A stretch of 42,814 nt of DNA from Ruminococcus sp. (GTDB lineage: Bacteria > Bacillota > Clostridia > Oscillospirales > Ruminococcaceae): assembly GCA_017622925.1 (NCBI GenBank), contig JAGAQC010000065.1:1-42814 (forward strand), read 5' to 3'. Made by a program: the position numbers and the translations under genes. The notes below the pieces were generated by a model. That model worked only from the letters and a program-made list of their open reading frames with translations, ran no database searches and had not been told where the DNA came from. Shown one piece after another: positions 1 to 7,598 of this stretch (position 1 is the first letter of the stretch; each line of letters opens with the position of its first letter).

Positions 1-666
1 ATGACGGCTTACAGTTTCATTCGGCAGAAGCTGAGTCCGTACAAGATAGCCAAGCTCGATCAGATAATCAAGAGCCGACTTGACAGCAGTCCTGCCTTCC
101 TTGCAGACAGCAACGATACCGTCAAGTGAAAATCTCCAACATGAGGGCAGGGACAGCGATTTTAGCATAACGCCCATTGCTTTCATGTACTTCTTCATAT
201 CGTCAGCCTTGCCCCAAAGGATTTTATTGCTGACAGAAAAATAGTTGTTTTTCTTTTCGGTACGGTAAAGAACAGCATTTTCTGCCGTGTAAGTTTCCAG
301 AACAACATCGTATTTCGTGATAGTATCGTCCTTTTCCGAATACTCATAGAAGTCATACACATACTTATATCTGCCGTTCTCAGTCTGATCGGGAGTGAGC
401 TTTCTGATAGTCAGATAGCCCCAATCTTCCAACTCACGAAGCATACGCTCCAAAGCTGTAATGCCGATCTCACAAGTAGCAGCCAGACCGCTTTTCGTAA
501 AATTCCAGCTCGGCGGCAGGCTAAGTATCTTCGCAAAAAGAAAGATAGTATCACTGCTCAGGCGAGTGGAACGGATAAAACAATTACACAGCATCGTGAA
601 ATATGCCGACTTATGGATACGGCAAATGCTGTCGGCAACCGTTTTAGGAGTTCTATTCTTCTTCAT
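1..666 (-). CDS. Rep-like tandem winged-helix protein (3' end outside window)
   Basis: An open frame of 222 codons starts at ATG 666 and runs off the left edge of the window without a stop. It shows two similar winged-helix-like units, one around residues 40-95 (motif SLPPSWNFTKSGLA) and one around 165-215 (motif SLSLPSCWRFSLDGI). Each is followed by a 'LxELxxxGYL' wing. This pattern is known from helix-turn-helix proteins at the start of firmicute plasmid and ICE replication/transfer modules. The start overlaps the end of the upstream 99-residue gene by 14 bases, so the two are translationally coupled. Iteron-like repeats lie in the leader just upstream, which supports a replication role. 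The assignment to initiator rather than regulator is inference, and the missing C-terminus prevents a firmer call. Confidence 0.55.
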   Translation of the reverse strand, partial: MKKNRTPKTVADSICRIHKSAYFTMLCNCFIRSTRLSSDTIFLFAKILSLPPSWNFTKSGLAATCEIGITALERMLRELEDWGYLTIRKLTPDQTENGRYKYVYDFYEYSEKDDTITKYDVVLETYTAENAVLYRTEKKNNYFSVSNKILWGKADDMKKYMKAMGVMLKSLSLPSCWRFSLDGIVAVCKEGRTAVKSALDYLIELGYLVRTQLLPNETVSRH

Positions 667-952
667 CGCCCACACCCCACGGATCATAGGAAAATTCCAT
701 ATTTGCAATTCTCAGCTTATTGGCAGCGTAGACCTCACGGTCATGCTTTTCGATACGGTACAGAAAATCCCTGCCGTCAAGCTCCTCAACAGCCTGCCGA
801 ACATCGTCAGCATTTCTGCCGGAGTAATGACCGATCAGCTCGTCCATTGTCGAGTAGTCAAGTTCCTTATGATTGAGCATATCTCTCAAAATTTTCTTTG
901 ACAGCTTGGACAGACCGTAATTCATCAATGTGATTCGATTTGGTGTAAGCAT
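653..952 (-). CDS. small hypothetical protein upstream of the Rep-like gene
   Basis: This encodes 99 residues beginning MLTPNRITLMNYGLSK. I chose ATG 952 because GGAGG lies 7 bases upstream; a longer frame reaching 1015 lacks such a site. The protein is mostly predicted helix, ends in an acidic tail (GDEEE), and has no membrane segment. I do not recognise the family. Its stop overlaps the start of the Rep-like gene, and both share the leader with the iterons, so it may be a small DNA-binding or copy-control partner. That role is inference from position only. Confidence 0.5.
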   Translation of the reverse strand: MLTPNRITLMNYGLSKLSKKILRDMLNHKELDYSTMDELIGHYSGRNADDVRQAVEELDGRDFLYRIEKHDREVYAANKLRIANMEFSYDPWGVGDEEE

Positions 953-1043
953 AAAAAGACCTCCCGTGACATTCATTCTGAAAAGAAAAATGCTCCTTGT
1001 TTCCAAGAAGCACATACAGCATATTTGATTTTAGGCATAAAAA

Positions 1044-1080
1044 TAGCGGACAGCACTTCGATTATGAAACACTGTCCGCT
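1044..1080 (-). promoter_or_regulatory. leader hairpin, possible attenuator
   Basis: The 9-base arms AGCGGACAG and CTGTCCGCT are perfectly complementary with a 19-base spacer. On the minus strand the stem is followed by TATTTTTAT, so it may act as a weak terminator or attenuator ahead of the 952 start. It could instead be a protein-binding dyad of the replication region. Confidence 0.4.
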
Positions 1081-1108
1081 AAGTCCACTATTCAGTTTGT
1101 CAACAGGC

Positions 1109-1238
1109 TTTCTACCAGCTTTTTTGGTTTTCTACCAACTTTGGCAGAGCGATACTTCTACCGATTTTCTACCAAGTTTTGATGATTTTGCGATTTTTTT
1201 GAGTTTGCGGTATTTCGGGGCTTTCAGGTTTTCTACCA
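1109..1238. repeat. iteron-like direct repeats, core TTTCTACCA
   Basis: Four exact copies of TTTCTACCA start at 1109, 1129, 1166 and 1230. A degenerate copy (CTTCTACCG) sits at 1155-1163. They lie in an AT-rich stretch between the promoter at 1313-1355 and the small gene at 952. Clustered direct repeats just upstream of a Rep-like gene are typical of iteron origins. The spacing is irregular, so a regulator-binding array is the alternative. Confidence 0.5.
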
Positions 1239-1268
1239 TGAAAAGTGCCGATTTTACGGTTATTTCAA

Positions 1269-1308
1269 TCCATTTAAGTCCAACTCATTCCACTTAGTTC
1301 CATTTGAC
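1269..1308. repeat. four 10-bp phased repeats, core TCCA
   Basis: TCCA recurs at 1269, 1279, 1289 and 1299, exactly one helical turn apart. The decamers are TCCATTTAAG, TCCAACTCAT, TCCACTTAGT and TCCATTTGAC. All four cores lie on the same DNA face, which suits cooperative binding by a protein. The array begins 5 bp downstream of the -10 box of the minus-strand promoter at 1313-1355. Confidence 0.5.
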
Positions 1309-1312
1309 TTAA

Positions 1313-1355
1313 TTTATATCATATTATGCTCAGAATTGCAACAGGCGCGGAAAAA
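1313..1355 (-). promoter_or_regulatory. promoter, copy A of a 43-bp promoter repeat
   Basis: On the minus strand, TTGCAA (1336-1341) and TATAAA (1313-1318) are 17 bases apart. The match to the copies at 11088-11130 and 20509-20551 covers the spacer and a TTTTTCCGC box upstream of the -35. It points into the 1269-1308 repeats and the Rep-like genes, and begins 8 bases past the stop of the DUF4132 gene. Confidence 0.6.
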
Positions 1356-1363
1356 ATTGGTCT

Positions 1364-4300
1364 TTATCCTAAAATTTCAGTCAGCTGCATGATTATTTCG
1401 CTGAAATACCGCTTATTAACATCGTTTACATGTATTGCCGAATTCATATCGGCAGCCTTATAAAAAACAAGCTCCTCAACGGTAACGTCCTCCGCTTCTT
1501 CACTGTATGCGCCGATGTACATTCCCGAAAATTTAAGCTCCGCTCCCCAGCCGTCGGGGACGGAAATGCCCTTTTCATTCTTGATTCGGCGTGAAACATC
1601 TTTCCTCGTGAACTCATAGAAGAAGCCCGCGTCCTGTGCCGTACCCTTATACCAACCGTTTTTAAGCAGTCGGCTCATAAGAGTGAGATTAACTATGGTT
1701 CTGCCCTTAAAACGAACTATCTCTGTATTTTCAAGTTCTTTATCATCGGGTCGGTACACTGTCCTTGCAAGCTGCGGAAAAGGCTGCGCTATTTCGTAAT
1801 CCGAAAGCTGTTCCGACCATGCGGCAATTTCCTCGTCCGTAAGCTCTATAGGGTGAACAAGGCTGATAACCGCATTCTTCGGAAGCTCGAACTCGTCCTC
1901 GTCGGACGTTGTAAAGCTGCCGTCGTCCATATAACGAAACGTGTTTTTCAATTCGCCGTCCTCATAAACTCCCCATATCAATCCTATCGCAAAGCTGTGC
2001 ATAACAGGATTTTTCACGAAAAGCTTTTCCCAACCCTCGGAAGTCCACTTTCTTTCGCACATGAGAGCGTATTCAAGACGCGCCTTTTGTACTGAAACAA
2101 CGTTTTTCAGCTGCTTTTTCATTTCCTTGAACTCGGCATAGGACTTTTCCGCTGTTTCCGCATCGTCATTTACTCCCGGCTTCGGAAGATTCTTCACTTT
2201 CTTTTCGCCGTTGTATATTTCAATTTCCAAAGATGGCGTAAGATATATACTGAACTTTCTGCTGCCGTAATCAAAAGTTCGGCACATTTTGTCGTCAAAG
2301 CCCATATCGGGAACTATCCTGTCCGCAAGTTCCTCGGTGGTTATGCCGAGAAATTCCGCCGCTTCTGCCATAGCCTCGTTAGCCGCCGCCTTGACCTGAT
2401 TGCTTTTGAATTTCCTTGCGAAACTGTCTACCTGCATAAGAGCTTCGGAGCTTCCGTTCAGCGCCAATGCCTTGACAGCCGCAACCGCCATAGCTCCCCT
2501 CATGTTTTCAGACCAATATTTTATATAGTGTACAAAGACGTCTATAATTTCCTTTCCTCCCCATAAAGCGGCAAAAACAAGGACCCATTTTTCTTTTGCA
2601 GCCGCTCCGCTGTCAAGCCACCTGCCCATGACCTCTGCTGCAAATACGGCAGTCTCTCCGACATTCAAGGCTTCGCAAAGCGTTTTGCCGCTTACATTGT
2701 CGCCCGAAGCATAGCAAAGAAGTATTGCCTGCATATATTTTTCCGCAGCCTCCTCCCCCGATGTAAAATGCACGGGACGATACGGGGACTGAAACAGCCA
2801 TGCAACCTTTCGGGGCTTGTTTCCTCGGGTAAGTTCCTCGGCAAGCTGAGCTGCCGAAAGTTCGCTTTTAGCTTCGCCGCCTGTTTTTTCAGCGCCTAAA
2901 AGAGAAGTTATCTTCACTCTCAGCTTATCGGATTTTTCCTTTTCAAGAGAAGCTTCAAGAATTTCCGCCCAGTCAAGTTCAGGCATATTCCTTATTATTT
3001 CAAGGGCAGTTTCACGCTTTGCGGCTTTCTTAGCGGAAAGCATTTCTTCAATATCCTTTTTGCAATCGGGTATCTTGGGAACGACCTTTGTAAGAACCGC
3101 TCTGACCGCCTTGCTTGTATCATCGGCGGCAGCAAAGAGCTTGTCCCTGAACTTATCGGGATCAGCCATGTAAAGCGTCCTGATATACAGACATCGCGCT
3201 TCGGCTGTAAGCGACTTGAAGTCTGCTTCGGCGATCCTGTCGGCATAGGGAACAAGATGATCGGGCTTCAATTCAAGCATAAGTATCTTATAGACAGGAA
3301 CGTTTTCCGTCATCAATATTTCCGCTACTCCCCTGCCCTCGTCATTGCGCGCAGGCGACAGACCCGAAATACTGTTTATGTCATAATTTATTCCCCAAGA
3401 ATCGAAATTAGAAAATACTGAAACGGCAACGCATTTTCTGACTGTTTCGTCAATACCGTAAACACAAGCATAATGCTGATCCAAACTTGTTGAATAATTG
3501 TAACGAGTATTCTTTATAGCGTCAGAGATCTCCGATAACGATTTCTGCCCCAAAAGATACTCCCGAACCTCCTTGCAGCTACCTGTACGTCTGTACACTG
3601 CATTGATAAGCTTCAATTTCTGGTTTTTTCTGAGACCGCCGTCGTTTTCTTCGCTGTACTTCGGGTTTGCTTCAATAAGAATATTTAATATATTCTTTGC
3701 CTGCCGTGCGTCGGTAAGCTCATTCATTGCGTTTACAAATAATCTCTCATAATTTTCCGCAAGATATTTAAGGTGCGGCTTGATTATGGGTACGTAATTT
3801 CCCCGTGACATATTCATAGCAGTCAATATATACTTCTGTGTGACCGCAATTTTTTCCGACTCAACAAGAGCGTACAGCGGCTTCATGTCAATGCCGAGAC
3901 CTCGTGTGTTTTCAAGAAGCAGATCGGGAAACTCCTTCATTTCTTCTCTGAAAAGCTTTCTGAATTCATCGTCATAATAAGCAGCCGTTCCATATGCTGT
4001 TGAAAGCAGCGGCATTATGTTAATATCGCCCTTGTTCGTTCTGCAAACGCTCCTTATCAGCTCAACGCATTTTTCCGTAAACGGAGTATTTTTTCCCGTT
4101 TCGCAGAGATTCAAAGCTGCAATAACAAGCTTCAAGGCAGTCGCAGGAGAATTTACCGCCGCAATTATCGCCGCAGCTAAATATTCTTCGGGCGAGACCT
4201 TTGCGATATTGCTGAGAAGGCTATGTTCCGCCTGTATCGCAAGCCATACGGCTTTAGCTGTAGTCTCCTTTTTGCTTTCATCGTCGGTAAGCTCACGAAA

Positions 4301-4690
4301 TGCAGGAATAAGATATTTGCTTCCGTCACTGTCATAATGAATGTATAAGCGCAGCATCGGTTCACACTTACAGCCTGCCAGCGCATAACTGAACAGTATG
4401 TACCTCGTACTCAGCTCGGTATCCTTTTTAAAAATACGCGATTCAATTACATCCCATAAGTAATGCGAGTAATTCCCATTATATGAGTAATACCCATTCT
4501 GTTTCCCATTCCATTTTATGTTCTCATTATTAAAATCAGAACGGGTGAGCCGCCTTAATACTTCATTGTTCCGCTCTTTGGAGATGTCCATATATTCATT
4601 AAAAACAGCAACGGCATTTTCGCTTATGCCGACTTTTCTGAAAATCTCTGTTACTTCCGATAAATCGTAAACATTACCTCCGTAGATCAT
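1364..4690 (-). CDS. DUF4132 (MolR/YehI-like) protein
   Basis: This large protein of 1108 residues is the last gene of the five-gene AAA/VWA operon. The C-terminal part, roughly residues 820-1108, carries the DUF4132 pattern: an aromatic- and charge-rich region with DAGFFYEFTRKD and a terminal DVNKRYFSEIIMQL block. The N-terminal two thirds is Leu/Ala-rich helical repeat sequence, HEAT-like by appearance. The ATG at 4690 has AAGGAGGA upstream and overlaps the end of the SWIM gene by 17 bases, so translation is coupled. E. coli YehI is the family relative, and its locus holds the same partner genes. No enzymatic motif is evident. A scaffold or substrate-recognition role for the MoxR/VWA pair is inference. 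Confidence 0.82.
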   Translation of the reverse strand: MIYGGNVYDLSEVTEIFRKVGISENAVAVFNEYMDISKERNNEVLRRLTRSDFNNENIKWNGKQNGYYSYNGNYSHYLWDVIESRIFKKDTELSTRYILFSYALAGCKCEPMLRLYIHYDSDGSKYLIPAFRELTDDESKKETTAKAVWLAIQAEHSLLSNIAKVSPEEYLAAAIIAAVNSPATALKLVIAALNLCETGKNTPFTEKCVELIRSVCRTNKGDINIMPLLSTAYGTAAYYDDEFRKLFREEMKEFPDLLLENTRGLGIDMKPLYALVESEKIAVTQKYILTAMNMSRGNYVPIIKPHLKYLAENYERLFVNAMNELTDARQAKNILNILIEANPKYSEENDGGLRKNQKLKLINAVYRRTGSCKEVREYLLGQKSLSEISDAIKNTRYNYSTSLDQHYACVYGIDETVRKCVAVSVFSNFDSWGINYDINSISGLSPARNDEGRGVAEILMTENVPVYKILMLELKPDHLVPYADRIAEADFKSLTAEARCLYIRTLYMADPDKFRDKLFAAADDTSKAVRAVLTKVVPKIPDCKKDIEEMLSAKKAAKRETALEIIRNMPELDWAEILEASLEKEKSDKLRVKITSLLGAEKTGGEAKSELSAAQLAEELTRGNKPRKVAWLFQSPYRPVHFTSGEEAAEKYMQAILLCYASGDNVSGKTLCEALNVGETAVFAAEVMGRWLDSGAAAKEKWVLVFAALWGGKEIIDVFVHYIKYWSENMRGAMAVAAVKALALNGSSEALMQVDSFARKFKSNQVKAAANEAMAEAAEFLGITTEELADRIVPDMGFDDKMCRTFDYGSRKFSIYLTPSLEIEIYNGEKKVKNLPKPGVNDDAETAEKSYAEFKEMKKQLKNVVSVQKARLEYALMCERKWTSEGWEKLFVKNPVMHSFAIGLIWGVYEDGELKNTFRYMDDGSFTTSDEDEFELPKNAVISLVHPIELTDEEIAAWSEQLSDYEIAQPFPQLARTVYRPDDKELENTEIVRFKGRTIVNLTLMSRLLKNGWYKGTAQDAGFFYEFTRKDVSRRIKNEKGISVPDGWGAELKFSGMYIGAYSEEAEDVTVEELVFYKAADMNSAIHVNDVNKRYFSEIIMQLTEILG

Positions 4691-6446
4691 TGTTATTGTC
4701 CTCCTTATTTAAAGTTAAAATTATTGACAGTCGTTCCTTTGCAGCCTTTACATAGTCGTTTATCTCAGACAGCTTATGAAGAACCGCTTTTATATCGGCA
4801 TTTGTATCATGTCGGTACGCTTCGGCAAGCTTTGAAAATTCGGCGCATAATCTGCTCAACCCTTTCAATCCATAGTTGAACGATATGTTTTCAAGCCTTG
4901 CAGACCCCGACAGCCCCGTTTGAAGTCCGCATTGAACCACAAGTTCAAGTCCTTCCTCCACTTCCTCTATAAGTTCCGAGATCACCTCAGAATAGGATAA
5001 TTCCTCTTCCGATACCGAATATTCCTCCGCCAATTCATGATCGTCGGAATACGAAGCATCTATGAAGTCGTATATCTCTATCGGATACAACTCAAACTTG
5101 TCATTCCCGATACTTCCCACAGCAAGCAAAGTATAAGTTTTATCGGGATTCTCAGCCATTTTCTCCCCTATCCGTTCAAGCTGATCCACAAATTCCCTGT
5201 TCTCTCTGCGGTACTTTATCCGAACATATGCAGGAAATCCGTTTTTGTCCTCCAATATCATCGAGTACGTCTGAGAAGCCTTGTCAAAACTCGGCGGCAT
5301 ACACCTTTTCGGCTGGAGCAGCAGCATTCTTTCAAGTTCGGTACGGGGCTTTTTTTCATAAAGATCAACCGCCGCCTGCCTGAAATCGGTATAAATTAGC
5401 TGCCGCATTTCGTTACAGTTAAGATTTGCATTCATAGTCATTGCAACTTTTGTTTCCTGCGATGACGAAATTTTTCCGCCGTTTACTTTTGCGTTCACCA
5501 GAACGAACATTTTTTTCATCATATTGCTGAGAGGAGTTGTCATTCCCCACGGGAAAGTTCCTCTGCGGCGTTTTTTAACGGTGTCGTAAAATAAGGGAGT
5601 TACGTCCGAAAGGGACATAAAGGGATTTTCGGCGTCTTCGAGGTTCAGAAAATAGTAAATTTCCCCCTCATAATCGCCACCGGCAGTATGCCGCTGACCT
5701 ATCGCCATAAGTTTAAGAGGTTCGTTTACGGGAGTATACTCCTGACGGAAAGTGCCGAGAGTCTCAGCGTTTATATCTTCCTCGGAAAGCGTTTCCATCA
5801 TTCTTATGCAATTACAGAAGCAGCGCATAAAATTTCCCATACTGAAAGCCGCTCTGCCCTCGTTATAATCGTTCAGCAGCGACCCGATACTGCGCATAGC
5901 ACGTTCGCCCTCCGCCATTTTCAGCGCATGACAGCGGACTACCGAGACCTCCGCATTATCCGAAACTGATTCGGGCAGACGTACAATACCATTCCTCAAT
6001 ATATCGCCGAGAAGCGTCAGACAATCAAGCGCGCATTCGTTTATTTTCTTTATTTCACCTGCGGTAAGCGTTTTGGTCGCCGCTTCATTCCTCTTATTTT
6101 CGGGAACTTCGGGAGCTTTTTCGGTCTCGATTCGCTCCTTTTCTTCAACGACTTTCGGAACTTCGGCTATCTCCTCGTCCGTAAGAGTACTCCTTACAAG
6201 AAGTATCGCTCCGACAATATGACGGCAAACTGTCCTCGATACACAGCTACATTTGCTGTTTTCAAGCGGTGCGGCAAGAGTTACTGTTTCCCCCGATATT
6301 TCCACGGATATACTGTCCGCAGATTCGCTGAAAATCGGCATCATTCCCTCTATGTCCTTACACGCTCGCTTGTAAATTCCCTTGTTCGCCATATTGACTA
6401 AAAAGCTCTCGTCTGCCGCCGCCAACGCTCGTTTTATCTCGTTCAT
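4674..6446 (-). CDS. SWIM zinc-finger protein (YehQ-like)
   Basis: This protein has 590 residues. Near the N-terminus is a SWIM zinc finger, C66-x-C68-x5-C74-x-H76 (KCSCVSRTVCRH), followed by a hydrophobic helix. SWIM fingers bind zinc and contact nucleic acid or protein. The remainder is mixed alpha/beta with an acidic, Glu-rich stretch around residues 485-510 and has no motif I recognise. The start has AGAGGTG upstream and follows the VWA stop by 9 bases; the end overlaps the DUF4132 gene. Position and architecture match E. coli YehQ in the yehLMPQ cluster. It is probably an adaptor of the AAA/VWA machine, which is inference. Confidence 0.85.
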   Translation of the reverse strand: MNEIKRALAAADESFLVNMANKGIYKRACKDIEGMMPIFSESADSISVEISGETVTLAAPLENSKCSCVSRTVCRHIVGAILLVRSTLTDEEIAEVPKVVEEKERIETEKAPEVPENKRNEAATKTLTAGEIKKINECALDCLTLLGDILRNGIVRLPESVSDNAEVSVVRCHALKMAEGERAMRSIGSLLNDYNEGRAAFSMGNFMRCFCNCIRMMETLSEEDINAETLGTFRQEYTPVNEPLKLMAIGQRHTAGGDYEGEIYYFLNLEDAENPFMSLSDVTPLFYDTVKKRRRGTFPWGMTTPLSNMMKKMFVLVNAKVNGGKISSSQETKVAMTMNANLNCNEMRQLIYTDFRQAAVDLYEKKPRTELERMLLLQPKRCMPPSFDKASQTYSMILEDKNGFPAYVRIKYRRENREFVDQLERIGEKMAENPDKTYTLLAVGSIGNDKFELYPIEIYDFIDASYSDDHELAEEYSVSEEELSYSEVISELIEEVEEGLELVVQCGLQTGLSGSARLENISFNYGLKGLSRLCAEFSKLAEAYRHDTNADIKAVLHKLSEINDYVKAAKERLSIILTLNKEDNNNDLRR

Positions 6447-6455
6447 ACTTCACCT

Positions 6456-7598
6456 CTAAACGACCATTCTGCAAATATAATCGCCAAGCTTATCGGGAGT
6501 CACCGCTCCGACAAACGCCCCCATATCCGCCAGTTTCTGCCCCAATCTTCGGTCGAACGCAGGATTTGCCCCTTCATCAAGAGCTGTGAGGAAATTAAGC
6601 TTAGCTCCGCTTTGAATGATATTACGGCTGACATTGAGAAGCCGATTTTCAGGCATTCCCTCATACAGATCGGTAACAACTATAACGCTTGTCTTGGCAG
6701 GCATGGCGATCAGAGTTTCGCAATAGCTTAAAGCTCCGCCTATGTCGGTACCGCCGCCAAGCTGTACGCTCATAAGCACCTGCGCGGGACGGTCAGCCTG
6801 CCCAGACAGATCGACGACCGAGGTATCAAAGATCACAAGCCTTATCTCGGCAAACGGCAGGCTCGAAATTATCTGCGCCATAACTGCGCTGTATATTACC
6901 GAACCCAGCATTGAGCCGCTTTCGTCAATTGCTATAATAACACGCTTATTATTATATTTTTTTATTCTGTTTGAAAAATATATATCCTTAATTATAAGCT
7001 GCTTTGAATCACGGTCGTAGTTTTTCAGATTTCGACGTATCGTCTTTTGAAAATCGAGATTTCTTGCCGATCTTACACGACTTGAACTGCTTCTGTCAAG
7101 CTGACCCGAAATTGCCCTTTTTACATCGTTCTCGATCTTTTTGGAAAGCTCCCTTGCGACCTTATCCGCTATCTGCTCGGCAGTTTTTAGTACGTCCCCT
7201 TTCATGAGATGTTTAAGCTGCAAGACTGTTTTCAGAAGATTGATGTCGGGAGTCATACGCTCTAAAATTTCCTTATCAGCCAAAAGTTCTGTCATGCCGA
7301 ATTTTTCCAATGCGTGACTTTCAAGCACCTCTGCGGTCTGCTTCGGAAAAAGCTCCCGTATCTTCGTTATCCACTCCGCCGCCATAAGGTTGCTTTTTCC
7401 CGTACCGCCGCTCCTTTCCTCAGTCTCACGAACATCGTCGCCCTGAGCCTTGCTGTAAAGATAATCGAGCAGTTGTTCCATATCATGAAACTGTCTGATC
7501 TCATCACCGCTTCCGCTGAATCCGAGACTGTCACCCGAATAACTGCCGAGAATAAGCCTCCAACGGTTGACGGAGATACGATCGGTTTCAGTTTTCAT
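6456..7598 (-). CDS. VWA domain protein of a MoxR/VWA system (YehP-like)
   Basis: The protein has 380 residues. The C-terminal half (about 215-380) is a von Willebrand factor A domain with an intact MIDAS metal site: D225-E-S227-G-S229, T284 in GGGTDIGG, and D310 in VVTDLYEG. The N-terminal 200 residues are helical and basic. VWA proteins partner with MoxR AAA+ ATPases, binding a target through the metal site while the ATPase remodels it. The start has AAAGGAGGT at good spacing and overlaps the DUF5682 stop by 11 bases. The intact MIDAS implies an active ligand-binding domain. The target is unknown. Confidence 0.9.
   Translation of the reverse strand: MKTETDRISVNRWRLILGSYSGDSLGFSGSGDEIRQFHDMEQLLDYLYSKAQGDDVRETEERSGGTGKSNLMAAEWITKIRELFPKQTAEVLESHALEKFGMTELLADKEILERMTPDINLLKTVLQLKHLMKGDVLKTAEQIADKVARELSKKIENDVKRAISGQLDRSSSSRVRSARNLDFQKTIRRNLKNYDRDSKQLIIKDIYFSNRIKKYNNKRVIIAIDESGSMLGSVIYSAVMAQIISSLPFAEIRLVIFDTSVVDLSGQADRPAQVLMSVQLGGGTDIGGALSYCETLIAMPAKTSVIVVTDLYEGMPENRLLNVSRNIIQSGAKLNFLTALDEGANPAFDRRLGQKLADMGAFVGAVTPDKLGDYICRMVV

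Noticed and set aside
1-129. 42-codon plus-strand frame starting at base 1
   Set aside because: It is antisense to the Rep-like gene and has no visible upstream signal.
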